Below, piece by piece: positions 42,760 through 53,923 of a stretch of DNA of 54,014 nt (its first letter is position 1; each line of letters begins with the position of its first letter). The notes under the pieces were generated by a model, which made no database searches, was not told the origin of the DNA, and was given only the letters and a program-made list of their open reading frames with translations. The stretch covers positions 1 to 54,014 of the forward strand of contig CAZMNF010000010.1 in assembly GCA_964567595.1 (NCBI GenBank), written 5' to 3'. This stretch comes from CAZMNF01 sp964567595 (GTDB taxonomy: Bacteria > Bipolaricaulota > Bipolaricaulia > RBG-16-55-9). The position numbers and the translations under genes are program-made.

Positions 42760-42789
42760 ATTATAGGCACCCGACGCCGCAGATGACAA
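42760..42789 (-). promoter_or_regulatory. Promoter of the mutase operon
   Basis: TTGTCA (42784-42789), an 18-nt spacer and a perfect TATAAT (42760-42765). The start near 42753 leaves about 19 nt of leader with GGAGGG before the TTG start codon. One of the best sigma70-type matches in the window. Confidence 0.7.
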
Positions 42790-42890
42790 GGATCCCGGCA
42801 CTGGCTGACGACCCGCAGCCGCCCCGATCTCCCACCCTCGGAGGCGCATCCATCGAGCGCGCGCCATGCGGCCCTCAGGGACGGGAAACC

Positions 42891-42920
42891 TTGACCGAGC
42901 ACATGAGGCCCCGCTATAGT
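42891..42920 (+). promoter_or_regulatory. Promoter of the tRNA gene
   Basis: TTGACC (42891-42896), an 18-nt spacer and TATAGT (42915-42920). The predicted start near 42927 is about 5 nt before the mature tRNA 5' end, a typical layout. Confidence 0.7.
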
Positions 42921-42931
42921 GAGTTTGTCGG

Positions 42932-43004
42932 GGGCCCATAGCTCAGGGGTCAGAGCAACCGGCTCATAACCGGTCCGTCGCAGGTTCGAATCCTGCTGGG
43001 CCCA
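42932..43004 (+). tRNA. tRNA with CAT anticodon (elongator Met, or Ile2)
   Basis: 73-nt cloverleaf. Acceptor stem GGGCCCA / TGGGCCC is fully paired, D stem GCTC/GAGC, anticodon stem ACCGG/CCGGT with loop CTCATAA (anticodon CAT at 42965-42967), 5-nt variable loop, T stem GCAGG/CCTGC with TTCGAAT. The G1-C72 pair rules out initiator tRNA. A CAT anticodon can be elongator Met or the lysidine-modified Ile2; sequence alone does not settle it. The discriminator is A43004 and is followed by CCC, so CCA is not encoded and must be added. Confidence 0.93.
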
Positions 43005-43028
43005 CCCCTTCGCGCGACGAGTGCGATC

Positions 43029-43056
43029 GCCGTTGCATGCCGCTGACAGCAACGGC
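43029..43056 (+). terminator. Hairpin after the tRNA gene
   Basis: A perfect 8-bp stem (GCCGTTGC / GCAACGGC) with a 12-nt loop starts 24 bp after the tRNA. No T-tract follows. It could be a weak terminator or a 3' processing signal, or lie in the leader of the RNase H-like gene if the transcript continues. Confidence 0.4.
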
Positions 43057-43088
43057 CCAAGGGGGACGGCGGGTGGCAACGACAGCTC

Positions 43089-43622
43089 ATGGATAAGCTT
43101 TTGATCAACCTCGACGGCGCGTCGCAGGGCAACCCGGGCGAAGCGGCGATCGGGGTGGTAATGATCGACGAGCACGGCAACGTCATCGAGGAGATCGGTC
43201 GCTACATCGGTCGCGCAACGAACAACGTCGCCGAGTACCGCGCGCTGATTGACGCCGCCCAGGCCGCCCTGGAGTACATGCCCCAGAAGTCGGTCTTCTT
43301 CACGGACTCACAGTTGGTCGCCAACCAGATCAACGGGATCGCCCGCGTCCGACAGCCCCATCTGGATCAACTCAACCGCGAGGCCCAGTCGCTGTTGGAA
43401 CGGCTCCCGCAATGGCAGGTCCGCTACGTGGAGCGTACGGCCAACTGGCACGCCCACCGTCTGGCCCAGCAAGCTCTGCTGCAGCGCGAAGCCGAAGAGA
43501 GCCGCCAGTCGACGACGGTCGACCACATCGCCACCGTCGCGCGGCGGCTCGACGAGGTGGATCAGCACAAGGTCCTCAAGTACGCGCGGCGGCTGCTGGA
43601 GGGCGCAGAGGAGGCTTCCTAA
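43089..43622 (+). CDS. RNase HI-like protein with an altered fourth active-site residue
   Basis: 177 residues. Residues 1-135 form an RNase H type 1 fold like the short archaeal and Bacillus (YpeP-like) proteins. Catalytic acids are Asp9 (L-D-G-A-S), Glu49 (V-A-E-Y) and Asp73 (F-T-D-S). The usual fourth Asp in the C-terminal A-D motif is His123 here (N-W-H-A-H-R-L-A). A helical C-terminal extension of about 45 residues follows. It probably degrades RNA in RNA-DNA hybrids. The gene lies 84 bp after the tRNA; no separate promoter is evident. Confidence 0.82.
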   Translation: MDKLLINLDGASQGNPGEAAIGVVMIDEHGNVIEEIGRYIGRATNNVAEYRALIDAAQAALEYMPQKSVFFTDSQLVANQINGIARVRQPHLDQLNREAQSLLERLPQWQVRYVERTANWHAHRLAQQALLQREAEESRQSTTVDHIATVARRLDEVDQHKVLKYARRLLEGAEEAS

Positions 43623-43780
43623 TCGCTTCCGATTTCCCCGATGCAACGACGACGTCAAGCGCCAACGGCACGTCGGACCGATCGGTTCTTCCCAGCTCCC
43701 CGCGAGCTCAGGCCTCGTCCGCAACGCTTCTGGGCATGTAATGGGCGAGAGGGAAATGGACTCCGACGCGACACCTTTCC

Positions 43781-43810
43781 TTGATGGCCGGAAAACCCGT
43801 CCGGTATGAT
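43781..43810 (+). promoter_or_regulatory. Promoter of valS
   Basis: TTGATG (43781-43786), an 18-nt spacer and TATGAT (43805-43810), giving a leader of about 46 nt. An in-frame ATG at 43806 lies in the -10 box and therefore is not the start. The rest of 43623-43862 shows no T-box-like structure or other element that I recognise. Confidence 0.6.
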
Positions 43811-43862
43811 GAGCAAGTTCCGTTCCGAACGACCGTCAGCTTCCACTTGGGGTGAGCAGAAC

Positions 43863-46517
<2,655 letters not shown>

Positions 46518-46549
46518 GCGTCGACAACAGCAGGGGGAGGGACGAGAGC

Positions 46550-47311
46550 GTGAGTTCGGAATCAATGGGGGCTAGTCGCTTGGCGACCGTCTGTTCCGGG
46601 AACTTGCCGGGTCACATTGCCATTATCATGGACGGCAATGGCCGCTGGGCCGAGCGACGCGGGCGGCCGCGCACCGAAGGCCACCGGCGCGGCATGGAGA
46701 CGGCCGAGCGCGTGGCGGAGTTCATCGCGGACGAGTTGGACGTTCCCTACTTGACGCTGTTCGCGTTCTCCACAGAGAACTGGCGCCGGCCGCCCTCGGA
46801 AGTCGACTACCTCATGGGCCTGATCCGCCAGTTTTTGGACGAGAAGGTCGACAAGCTCATGAAACGCGGCGCCCGGCTCCGCGTGATCGGCCACCTCGAC
46901 GGCGTGTCCGAGTCCCTGCGGCGCGAGATTCAGCGAGCCGAGGAACGCACCGCCCACAATGACCGCTTCCAGCTCAACATTGCCTTCAACTACGGCGGCC
47001 GGCAGGAGATCCTGCGAGCCGTGGAGTCGATCGTCCGTGACAAACTCGACGGCAGCCTCAACGGCGCGCCGCTCGATGAGAGCGTCTTCCAGCGTTACCT
47101 CTACACCGCGGACATTCCCGACCCTGATCTGTTGATTCGCACCAGCGGGGAAGAGCGCATCAGCAATTTTCTCCTGTGGCAGATCGCCTACGCCGAGTTC
47201 TGGGTGACGGAGACGCTCTGGCCCGATTTCACTCCCGACCATCTCCTGAGTGCCCTGGCAACGTACGGCGATCGCCATCGCAAGTACGGGACCGTCGGGC
47301 CTAACGCATGA
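46550..47311 (+). CDS. uppS: Undecaprenyl diphosphate synthase (isoprenyl transferase)
   Basis: 253-residue cis-prenyltransferase that extends farnesyl diphosphate to the C55 carrier lipid for cell-wall synthesis. Catalytic Asp28 is in I-I-M-D-G-N-G-R-W-A; F-S-T-E-N-W and the C-terminal R-T-S-G-E-E-R-I-S-N-F-L-L-W-Q are also present. The start is GTG at 46550, 9 nt after GGGGGAGG. Overlaps cdsA by 4 bp (ATGA), the classic uppS-cdsA pair. Confidence 0.95.
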   Translation: MSSESMGASRLATVCSGNLPGHIAIIMDGNGRWAERRGRPRTEGHRRGMETAERVAEFIADELDVPYLTLFAFSTENWRRPPSEVDYLMGLIRQFLDEKVDKLMKRGARLRVIGHLDGVSESLRREIQRAEERTAHNDRFQLNIAFNYGGRQEILRAVESIVRDKLDGSLNGAPLDESVFQRYLYTADIPDPDLLIRTSGEERISNFLLWQIAYAEFWVTETLWPDFTPDHLLSALATYGDRHRKYGTVGPNA

Positions 47312-48132
47312 CGATGTCCAACGTGGGCCAGCGCACCTTGACCGTCCTCGTCGGGATCCCCCTGGTGGTCGGCTGGCTCTGGTTGGCCCACGAACTGGGC
47401 TCGTTCTGGCTGCTGGTCCTGCCGCTGGCCGCGGTGGTCGGCGTTGCCGCCTGGGAGTACGCGGGCTTGGCCGAGGCGATGGATTTCCCCTTGGATCGGT
47501 GGATCTTCACGGCCATCAGCGGCGCCTCGCTCGTGGCGTACGGGGCGTTGGCGGACCCCTTGGCAACCGTTGGCGTCCTCGCCGGGGGCATGGCCTTGGT
47601 CGGCTTGGCCCAAGTGGGCCGAGCGAATCCCGTCCAGGCGGGCTTGACCGGGGCGGTCGGGTTGGTCTATCTGCCGTTTCTGGCCTCGTTTCTCGTTCCC
47701 TTCGTCCAAAGCCCCAGCGCCGTCGGGCTCAAGTTTGTCCTCACGTTCCTCGCGCTCGTCTGGGGCTACGACGTCGGGGCCTATCTGATTGGCTCCCGAT
47801 TCGGCCGGCACCGCCTGGCGCCCCAGCTCAGCCCGAACAAGAGCTGGGAGGGCGTCGCGGGCGGCGGCGCTGTGGCCGTTGCCTTGGGGGTGTTGTCCAT
47901 GGTCTGGCTCCCCTGGAACGTCCACGGTGTGGGGATCGCCGTGGCCGTGAGCATCGCGGCTCAGGCCGGGGACCTCTTCGAGTCGTGGCTCAAGCGCATG
48001 GCCGACGTCAAGGATGCCGGCGCGCTCTTCCCCGGGCACGGCGGCGTCCTCGACCGCATTGACGCGCTGCTGTTCGCCCTGCCGGTGTTCCACACGTACC
48101 TCGTCATGGTCGCCGGATGGCAGGCGCTGTAA
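47308..48132 (+). CDS. cdsA: Phosphatidate cytidylyltransferase
   Basis: 274-residue membrane enzyme that makes CDP-diacylglycerol from phosphatidate and CTP. It has about seven to eight hydrophobic segments and the C-terminal signature S-W-L-K-R...K-D-A-G-x-L-F-P-G-H-G-G-V-L-D-R-I-D. Product CDP-diacylglycerol is the substrate of the PgsA-like enzyme at 15.9 kb. It overlaps uppS by 4 bp and is followed after 14 bp by a radical SAM gene. Confidence 0.93.
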   Translation: MTMSNVGQRTLTVLVGIPLVVGWLWLAHELGSFWLLVLPLAAVVGVAAWEYAGLAEAMDFPLDRWIFTAISGASLVAYGALADPLATVGVLAGGMALVGLAQVGRANPVQAGLTGAVGLVYLPFLASFLVPFVQSPSAVGLKFVLTFLALVWGYDVGAYLIGSRFGRHRLAPQLSPNKSWEGVAGGGAVAVALGVLSMVWLPWNVHGVGIAVAVSIAAQAGDLFESWLKRMADVKDAGALFPGHGGVLDRIDALLFALPVFHTYLVMVAGWQAL

Positions 48133-48146
48133 CCTGACCCTTAAGA

Positions 48147-49871
48147 ATGAACGACATCGACCTGCTGTTGCTCCACCCGCCGAGCGTCTACGACTTTCGC
48201 GATAAGTCGATCCTCTACGGGCCTATTAGCGACCTGATCCCCTCCTCGACCGTCTTTGAGATGTATCCGCTCGGCTTTCTCACCATGGCCAGCTACCTCC
48301 AGGATCGCGACTGGAACGTGCGGATCGCCAATTTGGCGCTGCGCATGCTCAACGACAGCAAGTTCGACGTGCCCTCGTTCCTTTCCCAGCTGCACCCCCA
48401 GGCCGTCGGCATCGACCTCCACTGGCTGCCGCACGCCCACGGCTCGTTGGCGATCGCCGAGATCGTCAAGGACGTTCACCCGGAGGCCCCCGTGATCATG
48501 GGCGGGCTCTCCGCCAGTTACTTCCATCGCGAGCTGATCACCTACCCGCAGGTCGACTACGTGTTGCGCGGCGACAGCGTCGAGCCGGCGTTGGAAGAGC
48601 TCCTGCTCAGCCTACGCGAGAACCGCTCGCTCCACGAGGTCCCTAACTTGACCTGGAAGACGGGCGACGAGATTAACGCCAACCCGCTCGCCTACATGCC
48701 GTCGTCGCTCGACATGGCCGACATCCGCCCCGATCGCATGGTCGAGATGGTCTTGCGCCATCGCGACCTCCACAGCATCCTGCCCTTCAACGGCTGGTGG
48801 CAATATCCCATCACGGCCGTCTTCACCGTCAAGGGCTGTGCCCACGAGTGCGTCACGTGTGGCAGCTCGCGGACCTCCTGCGGCCACGTCACCTCGCGCC
48901 CACGCCCCGTCTATCGCAGCCCGGCCAACCTTGTGAAGAACATGGCCGACATCGGCCGCCTGTCGCGGGGCCCGATCTTCCTCGTGGGGGACCTGAACCA
49001 GGCAGGCGAGGCCCACGCCAACGAGGTGCTCGATCGGCTGAGCGAGCTGAATTTGCCCAACGAGGTCATCTTCGAGTTTTTTACGATGCCATCCCGAGCC
49101 TATCTGGAGCGAATCGACCAGTCCGTGCCCCACTGGAGCATCGAACTCAGCCCGGAGAGCCACGACCCGGAGATCCGTCGCATGCAAGACGAGACGACGT
49201 TCTTCACCAACGAGGCCATGGAGCGGACGATCGAGGACGCGCTCTCGCTGAGCTGCGCGCGCGTCGACGCCTTCTTCATGATCGGCCTGCCCCGTCAGAC
49301 GCCCGAGTCCGTGCACGCCACGATCGACTACTGCGAGAAGCTCTTCCGACGATACGACAAGCGCCTGTCGTGCTTCATCTCGCCCATGGGCCCGTTCCTC
49401 GACCCGGGCAGTCGGGGCTTTGAAGACCCCGAGGGCTTCGGCTACCGGCTCTTCGCGCGGACCCTGGAAGAGCACCGCCAGCAGCTGGTGCAGCCGACCT
49501 GGGAGCAGATCCTCAACTACGAGACGGCGTGGATGACGCGGGCCCAGCTCGTGGAAGCGACCTACGACGCCGCCGAGCGACTCAACCGACTCAAGCTGAT
49601 CCACGGCCGCATCTCGCAGCGCCAAGGCGAGGCCGTCGCGCGCCACATCCGCGAGGCCCGCCGACTGAAAGCGCGGCTGGCCTCGGCCAACGGCAACCCG
49701 CACAGCAGCGAATCCCTGGAGCAACTGAAGGGCGAAATTTCCTACTACAGCATCTCCACGGTCTGCGACAAACGGGAGCTGTTCTGGCGGCGCCACGTCG
49801 TCAACTTCCGCCTGAGCGAGATCGCCCGCATCGCGGGCCGCTACCTTCGCCGTCGCCTCCGGCGATCTTAG
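48147..49871 (+). CDS. B12-binding-domain radical SAM protein
   Basis: 574 residues. N-terminal B12-binding Rossmann-like domain (about 1-155; starts D-L-L-L-L-H-P-P) without the D-x-H-x2-G motif, as usual for this class. The radical SAM cluster motif Cys231-x3-Cys235-x2-Cys238 is in G-C-A-H-E-C-V-T-C. A helical C-terminal part of about 150 residues, rich in Arg, follows. The class includes methylases and ring-forming enzymes; the substrate is unknown. No ribosome site is visible before the ATG; TAACCT (48130-48135) could be a -10 box 11 nt upstream. It follows uppS-cdsA, so a lipid substrate is possible. Confidence 0.85.
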   Translation: MNDIDLLLLHPPSVYDFRDKSILYGPISDLIPSSTVFEMYPLGFLTMASYLQDRDWNVRIANLALRMLNDSKFDVPSFLSQLHPQAVGIDLHWLPHAHGSLAIAEIVKDVHPEAPVIMGGLSASYFHRELITYPQVDYVLRGDSVEPALEELLLSLRENRSLHEVPNLTWKTGDEINANPLAYMPSSLDMADIRPDRMVEMVLRHRDLHSILPFNGWWQYPITAVFTVKGCAHECVTCGSSRTSCGHVTSRPRPVYRSPANLVKNMADIGRLSRGPIFLVGDLNQAGEAHANEVLDRLSELNLPNEVIFEFFTMPSRAYLERIDQSVPHWSIELSPESHDPEIRRMQDETTFFTNEAMERTIEDALSLSCARVDAFFMIGLPRQTPESVHATIDYCEKLFRRYDKRLSCFISPMGPFLDPGSRGFEDPEGFGYRLFARTLEEHRQQLVQPTWEQILNYETAWMTRAQLVEATYDAAERLNRLKLIHGRISQRQGEAVARHIREARRLKARLASANGNPHSSESLEQLKGEISYYSISTVCDKRELFWRRHVVNFRLSEIARIAGRYLRRRLRRS

Positions 49872-49901
49872 CTCGATGTCGTAGTGCCCGGCCGGTCGAT
49901 C

Positions 49902-49910
49902 TGCTATCGT
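49902..49910 (+). promoter_or_regulatory. Extended -10 promoter of the lipoate ligase-like gene
   Basis: TGCTATCGT combines the extended -10 TG with a TATCGT hexamer (49905-49910) 11 nt before the ATG at 49922. No good -35 is found, as expected for extended -10 promoters. Same -10 hexamer as the ureohydrolase gene. Confidence 0.5.
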
Positions 49911-49921
49911 GGCGATCAGTC

Positions 49922-50677
49922 ATGCCGACGACCTGGCGACTGCTCATGGCGGATACGCCGAACGATCCGGCGCTCAACTACGCCCTCGATCAAGCCGTGG
50001 CCGAGCATGTGGGCTCGGGCGACATTGCGCCCACGGTCCGCCTCTGGAAGCCCGGTCGTTGCCTGGCCCTCGGCCGCTTCGACACCAAGCTTCCGCATGT
50101 CGATGACGCCGTCGCGCACATGAAAGCCCAAGGGCACGTTGTGCTCCACCGCCTGAGCGGTGGCAAAGCCGTCTGGCAAGACGAGGGCTACTTGAACTTT
50201 TCGGTTATGGCCCCACGCGAGCATATGGGGGTTCCGGAAGCCTATCGAACGTTTTCCGAAGGGTTTATGGCCGGATTGGAAGAACTTGGATTGGCAAGCG
50301 CGTTCAAGCACGTTGAAGGGGCGTTCTGCGACGGGCCCTATGACTTGGCCATCGGCGAGCGCAAGCTCGTGGGCACCGCGCAAGTGCAGAAGCGGACCTA
50401 CATGATCGTCCACGGCACGGCGATGGTCGACTGCGACGTGGCGGACATGGTGGACATCGTGGGCGAGTTCTACGAACGGGCCGGCGATCCCATGGATCTT
50501 CGTGCCGAGACGATGATCACCCTACGTGACGCCCTCGGGCGACCGATCAAGACCCGCGATGTTATCGAGGGGTTGGCGGAGGGCTATCGCGCGTCGTTGG
50601 GATCGATGGAACACGATGACGTTGCCGAGACGGAACTCAACCGTGCGCATGAACTGATCGAGACCGTCCGACTATGA
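49922..50677 (+). CDS. Lipoate-protein ligase A/octanoyltransferase (LplA/LipM) family
   Basis: 251-residue protein of the biotin/lipoate ligase catalytic fold. It has the family start W-R-L-L and D-P-A-L-N-Y-A-L-D, the G-R-C-L-A-L-G-R-F segment, R-L-S-G-G-K-A-V-W-Q-D in the lipoyl-AMP loop, and G-E-R-K-L-V-G-T-A-Q with the catalytic Lys. It could attach lipoate or move octanoyl groups onto SucB Lys45 and other lipoyl domains. LipA is not in the window. Start assigned at the first ATG after the -10 box, with no Shine-Dalgarno sequence. Confidence 0.85.
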   Translation: MPTTWRLLMADTPNDPALNYALDQAVAEHVGSGDIAPTVRLWKPGRCLALGRFDTKLPHVDDAVAHMKAQGHVVLHRLSGGKAVWQDEGYLNFSVMAPREHMGVPEAYRTFSEGFMAGLEELGLASAFKHVEGAFCDGPYDLAIGERKLVGTAQVQKRTYMIVHGTAMVDCDVADMVDIVGEFYERAGDPMDLRAETMITLRDALGRPIKTRDVIEGLAEGYRASLGSMEHDDVAETELNRAHELIETVRL

Positions 50678-50706
50678 CACATCTGTAAGCAACGGGGAGG
50701 GATCCC

Positions 50707-51426
50707 ATGAGCCTTTCACTGCAGGGCCAGATCGCGATCGTGACCGGCGCCAGTTCCGGCATCGGCCAAGGCATTGCCGAGCACCTGGGCACCAATGGGT
50801 CGAACGTGGTCTTAGCCGCGCGACGGGCCGATCAGCTGGAGACCGTCGCCGAGCGGATTCGGTCCAACGACGGCGAGGCCCTTGCAATTCAAGCCGATGT
50901 CACGAGCGACGCGGACGTCGACGCCCTCGTCAACCGAACGCTCGATGCGTACGGCCGAATCGACCTGCTCGTCAACAACGCGGGGGTTGCCCGGCATCGC
51001 TCGTTCATGGAGCTGTCCATGGACGACTTTGAGGAGCTGTTCGCGGTCAACGTCTTCGGACTGGTGCGCTGCACGAAGGCCGTGGCGCCGCGCATGATTG
51101 AGCAAGAGGCGGGCACGATCGTCAACATCTCCTCCGGCGCCGGCTTCATGGGCTACGCGGGCGGCAGCGCCTACTGCGCCACCAAGCACGCCGTCAACGG
51201 CTTCGGCAAGGCCGTCTATGACGAGTTGCGTCACCACGGCGTCCAAGTCTACACCGTCGGGCCCGGCGCCGTGGACACGACAATGATGTCGCACGACCCC
51301 GACGACCCAGAGCGCGGACAGATGCTGCAGGTCGATGATCTATCCGAGCTCGTCGAGTTCCTCGCCACGCGAGAGCGCCACGTCAGCTTCGAGCCGATGT
51401 GGACGTTCTCGCGGTTCCGAGGTTAA
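50707..51426 (+). CDS. Short-chain dehydrogenase/reductase (classical SDR)
   Basis: 239-residue NAD(P)-dependent oxidoreductase. Cofactor motif T-G-A-S-S-G-I-G at 13-20, N-N-A-G at 90-93, catalytic Ser around 143, Tyr156 and Lys160 (Y-C-A-T-K). An Arg pair after the second strand (A-A-R-R) suggests preference for NADP. The substrate is unknown. The ribosome site GGGGAGGG precedes the ATG; it lies 29 bp after the lipoate ligase-like gene, so probably cotranscribed. Confidence 0.9.
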   Translation: MSLSLQGQIAIVTGASSGIGQGIAEHLGTNGSNVVLAARRADQLETVAERIRSNDGEALAIQADVTSDADVDALVNRTLDAYGRIDLLVNNAGVARHRSFMELSMDDFEELFAVNVFGLVRCTKAVAPRMIEQEAGTIVNISSGAGFMGYAGGSAYCATKHAVNGFGKAVYDELRHHGVQVYTVGPGAVDTTMMSHDPDDPERGQMLQVDDLSELVEFLATRERHVSFEPMWTFSRFRG

Positions 51427-51471
51427 CCCACCACCTCCGACGGTCGATGGGATGCCACCCTCGGTTCATGC

Positions 51472-51525
51472 TTGCCCAAAGCGATCCAAAGGCCATAAGC
51501 TGATTCGTCCGTTGCCATCAGGCAA
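51472..51525 (+). promoter_or_regulatory. Possible promoter and palindrome before the SulP gene
   Basis: TTGCCC (51472-51477), a 16-nt spacer and CATAAG (51494-51499) form a weak promoter. Just downstream, TTGCC-atca-GGCAA (51512-51525) is a 5-bp inverted repeat around a 4-nt loop at about +6 to +20, a place where a repressor or a small RNA hairpin could act. Confidence 0.35.
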
Positions 51526-51565
51526 AATCTGAAAACCACGCGCGCTCGGACGGAAGGACCGGAGC

Positions 51566-53836
51566 ATGACGGGGGCGGGTAAGCGGAACCGACCGGCCGT
51601 TCTTCAGGAGATTGCACGGGGTGGCGTGGCCGGCGTCATCGCCGTCGTCTATCAGGTTGCCTACGCCACGGTCATCTTCTCCGGCCAACTGACGGAGCTG
51701 ATGGCCCCGGCGTCCTGTCCGCCACTGGGATGTTTTGGAGGCGATCGGGCCGTCGTCCTCGCCCGAGCGATCAGCCTGATGCTCTTCGGCACGGCGGCAG
51801 TCAGCCTGATCGTCGCCTTTACTAGTTCCTATCGTCGAGTGATTGCCGTGCCCCAAGGCGTGCCGGCGGTCATCTTGAGCATCATGGCGACGAGCTTGGC
51901 CATTCAAATGGACACATCGGCGGTCGGCCTCGAGATCTTCGCCACGGTCGTCGCCACGCTGATGCTGTCGTCCGTGTTGGCCGGCATTCTCTTCTGGCTA
52001 TTGGGCCGGTTCAGGTTGGGCCGCCTGGTTCGCTACATTCCCTATCCCGTCATTGGTGGATTCCTGGCCGGAAGTGGGCTTCTCTTCATCGTCGGAGGGC
52101 TCGGCCTCATGATCGACCGCAGCATCGACGTGACCTCCGCATCTGCCTTACTGGAAACAAAAGCCCTTGTGCTGTGGGTTCCCGGCGTCATTCTCGGCGC
52201 GATCCTGCTTGTCGTCCATCGCGGTTGGGGCCACCTACTCGGCCTGCCGCTGACGCTGATTGCCGCCGTCGGCGCATTCCATCTGGCCTTCGAGCTCAAC
52301 GTTCCCCTCTTGGAGAACCTGCAGCGATCCGAGCTGTTGCTTGGACGGCTTCCCGACGGCACCTTGTGGCATCCGGACCAGGTTGCGTCGATGTTCGATC
52401 GGGCTCACTGGTCCATGATGTGGGACCAGATGGGCGATATCGGCGCCCTGATCCTCGTCAGCGTTATTGCGTTGCTCGTGTCGTGCACGGGCATTGAGCT
52501 GTCCGCCTGGCGGGATCTGGAGCTGAATCGCGAACTGAGGGCAGCCGGCCTGGCCAATGCGCTTGCGGGTCTCGGCGGGAGCCAGGTTGGTTATCACGAT
52601 CCGAGCTTGTCCATGCTCAGTTCCACCGGCGAGCAGACGGATTCCCGGATTCCGGGAATCATCGTCGCTCTAATCGCGGTTGGCGCCATGCTGGCCGGCG
52701 GGGCCGTTCTGCCACTGTTGCCCCGACCCGTCTTGGGCGGATTGCTCGTCTTCCTGGGATTGATCTTCATCTACGACTGGGTCCTGAGCGGATGGCGGCA
52801 ACATGCGGTGTCCGACTATGTGCTGATCCTGACCATCGCCCTGGCGATCGTCATCTTTGGCGTTCTCGAGGGCGTCACCCTCGGGGTCTTACTTGCCGCC
52901 ATTCTGTTCACCACCAATTATAGTCGCATCAACGTCGTCCGTCAGAGCTTGGCCGGCGACGAGATCGAGAGCAACGTGGATCGGCCCATCGAAGAACGGC
53001 AAATTCTTCGGGAGCAGGCCGATCGGATCCATGTGATGAAGTTGCAAGGGTTCATCTTCTTCGGCACGGCACATCGCCTCTTTGAACAGGTCAAGTCACG
53101 CGTGATCGGCTCAGATGAGCCGTCGGTGCGGTTCCTCATTCTCGACTTCCGCCGCGTGATCCGGATTGACTCGTCGGCCCAGAACAGCCTGATCAAGATC
53201 CTGCGCCTGACACAAGCGGAGGACGTCCAGTTGATCCTGACGAATCTGTCCACGGAACTGCAGCAGACGGTCACGAAAGTGGCCCAAGCGTACGGGCTGC
53301 AATCGGCGTTTCGGAGCTTCCCTGACCTCGACCACGGGCTGGAACGCTGTGAGGAACAACTCCTCGCTGCTGCCACCGCGGACGCCGATCAAGGGCCGCA
53401 ATCCTTCAACGATTGGCTGGCCAAGCAGTTGGGTGGCGTCGACATAGCCGACTCGCTTACCGGCTATATGGAAACGATGAACGTTCCCAGCGGAGCGGCC
53501 GTGGTCCGTCAAGGGGAGCCGTCCGACGCGATCTATCTGCTCCAGTCGGGCCAACTGCATGCCCAGCTCGAGCTGGACGATGGTCAGTCCGTGCGACTGC
53601 GCAGCATGCGCGTCGGGGCCATTGTGGGCGAGATCGGGCTTCTGTTGGACACGGACCGGTCCACATCGGTGTTGGCCAGCGAACCGAGTACGGTCCTGAA
53701 GCTCTCCGCCAAGGCGCTGGAGATCATGGAAGATCGCGACCCTGACGTCGCCCAGGCGTTCCATCGCTTCGTCATGCGGACGCTGGCCGATCGGCTCGTG
53801 GACAACGCTCGGGTGATTCGAGCGCTGTCCGATTGA
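51566..53836 (+). CDS. SulP anion transporter with STAS and cyclic-nucleotide-binding domains
   Basis: 756 residues. An SLC26/SulP membrane domain (about 1-440, 10-14 helices) is followed by a STAS domain (about 480-600) and a C-terminal cyclic-nucleotide-binding domain (about 625-745). The phosphate-binding cassette is recognisable: V-G-E-I-G-L-L-L-D-T-D-R-S-T-S-V with Glu689 and Arg698 in the binding positions. It may carry sulfate, bicarbonate or another anion. The CNB domain implies gating by cAMP or cGMP, which fits the class III cyclase gene starting 88 bp downstream. Confidence 0.88.
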   Translation: MTGAGKRNRPAVLQEIARGGVAGVIAVVYQVAYATVIFSGQLTELMAPASCPPLGCFGGDRAVVLARAISLMLFGTAAVSLIVAFTSSYRRVIAVPQGVPAVILSIMATSLAIQMDTSAVGLEIFATVVATLMLSSVLAGILFWLLGRFRLGRLVRYIPYPVIGGFLAGSGLLFIVGGLGLMIDRSIDVTSASALLETKALVLWVPGVILGAILLVVHRGWGHLLGLPLTLIAAVGAFHLAFELNVPLLENLQRSELLLGRLPDGTLWHPDQVASMFDRAHWSMMWDQMGDIGALILVSVIALLVSCTGIELSAWRDLELNRELRAAGLANALAGLGGSQVGYHDPSLSMLSSTGEQTDSRIPGIIVALIAVGAMLAGGAVLPLLPRPVLGGLLVFLGLIFIYDWVLSGWRQHAVSDYVLILTIALAIVIFGVLEGVTLGVLLAAILFTTNYSRINVVRQSLAGDEIESNVDRPIEERQILREQADRIHVMKLQGFIFFGTAHRLFEQVKSRVIGSDEPSVRFLILDFRRVIRIDSSAQNSLIKILRLTQAEDVQLILTNLSTELQQTVTKVAQAYGLQSAFRSFPDLDHGLERCEEQLLAAATADADQGPQSFNDWLAKQLGGVDIADSLTGYMETMNVPSGAAVVRQGEPSDAIYLLQSGQLHAQLELDDGQSVRLRSMRVGAIVGEIGLLLDTDRSTSVLASEPSTVLKLSAKALEIMEDRDPDVAQAFHRFVMRTLADRLVDNARVIRALSD

Positions 53837-53852
53837 CCCATCTGGACCCGCT

Positions 53853-53881
53853 TTGACCGGTCCGGTGAATCCGGCTACCGT
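53853..53881 (+). promoter_or_regulatory. Promoter of the cyclase gene
   Basis: TTGACC (53853-53858), a 17-nt spacer and TACCGT (53876-53881). The leader is about 35 nt and contains AAGAGGAGGAGG before the ATG at 53924. So the cyclase has its own promoter and need not be cotranscribed with the SulP gene. Confidence 0.55.
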
Positions 53882-53923
53882 CATTGGGCACAATCGGCTC
53901 ATCGGTCAAGAGGAGGAGGCCAC

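Noticed and set aside
42735..43175. Extension of the mutase large subunit upstream through the tRNA gene
   Set aside because: A perfect TATAAT and a GGAGGG ribosome site lie between this extension and the TTG start, and the extension crosses a clear tRNA cloverleaf.
43623..43862. A T-box leader ahead of valS
   Set aside because: The predicted transcript starts only 46 nt before the ATG, too short for a T-box, and no T-box-like sequence or specifier loop was seen.
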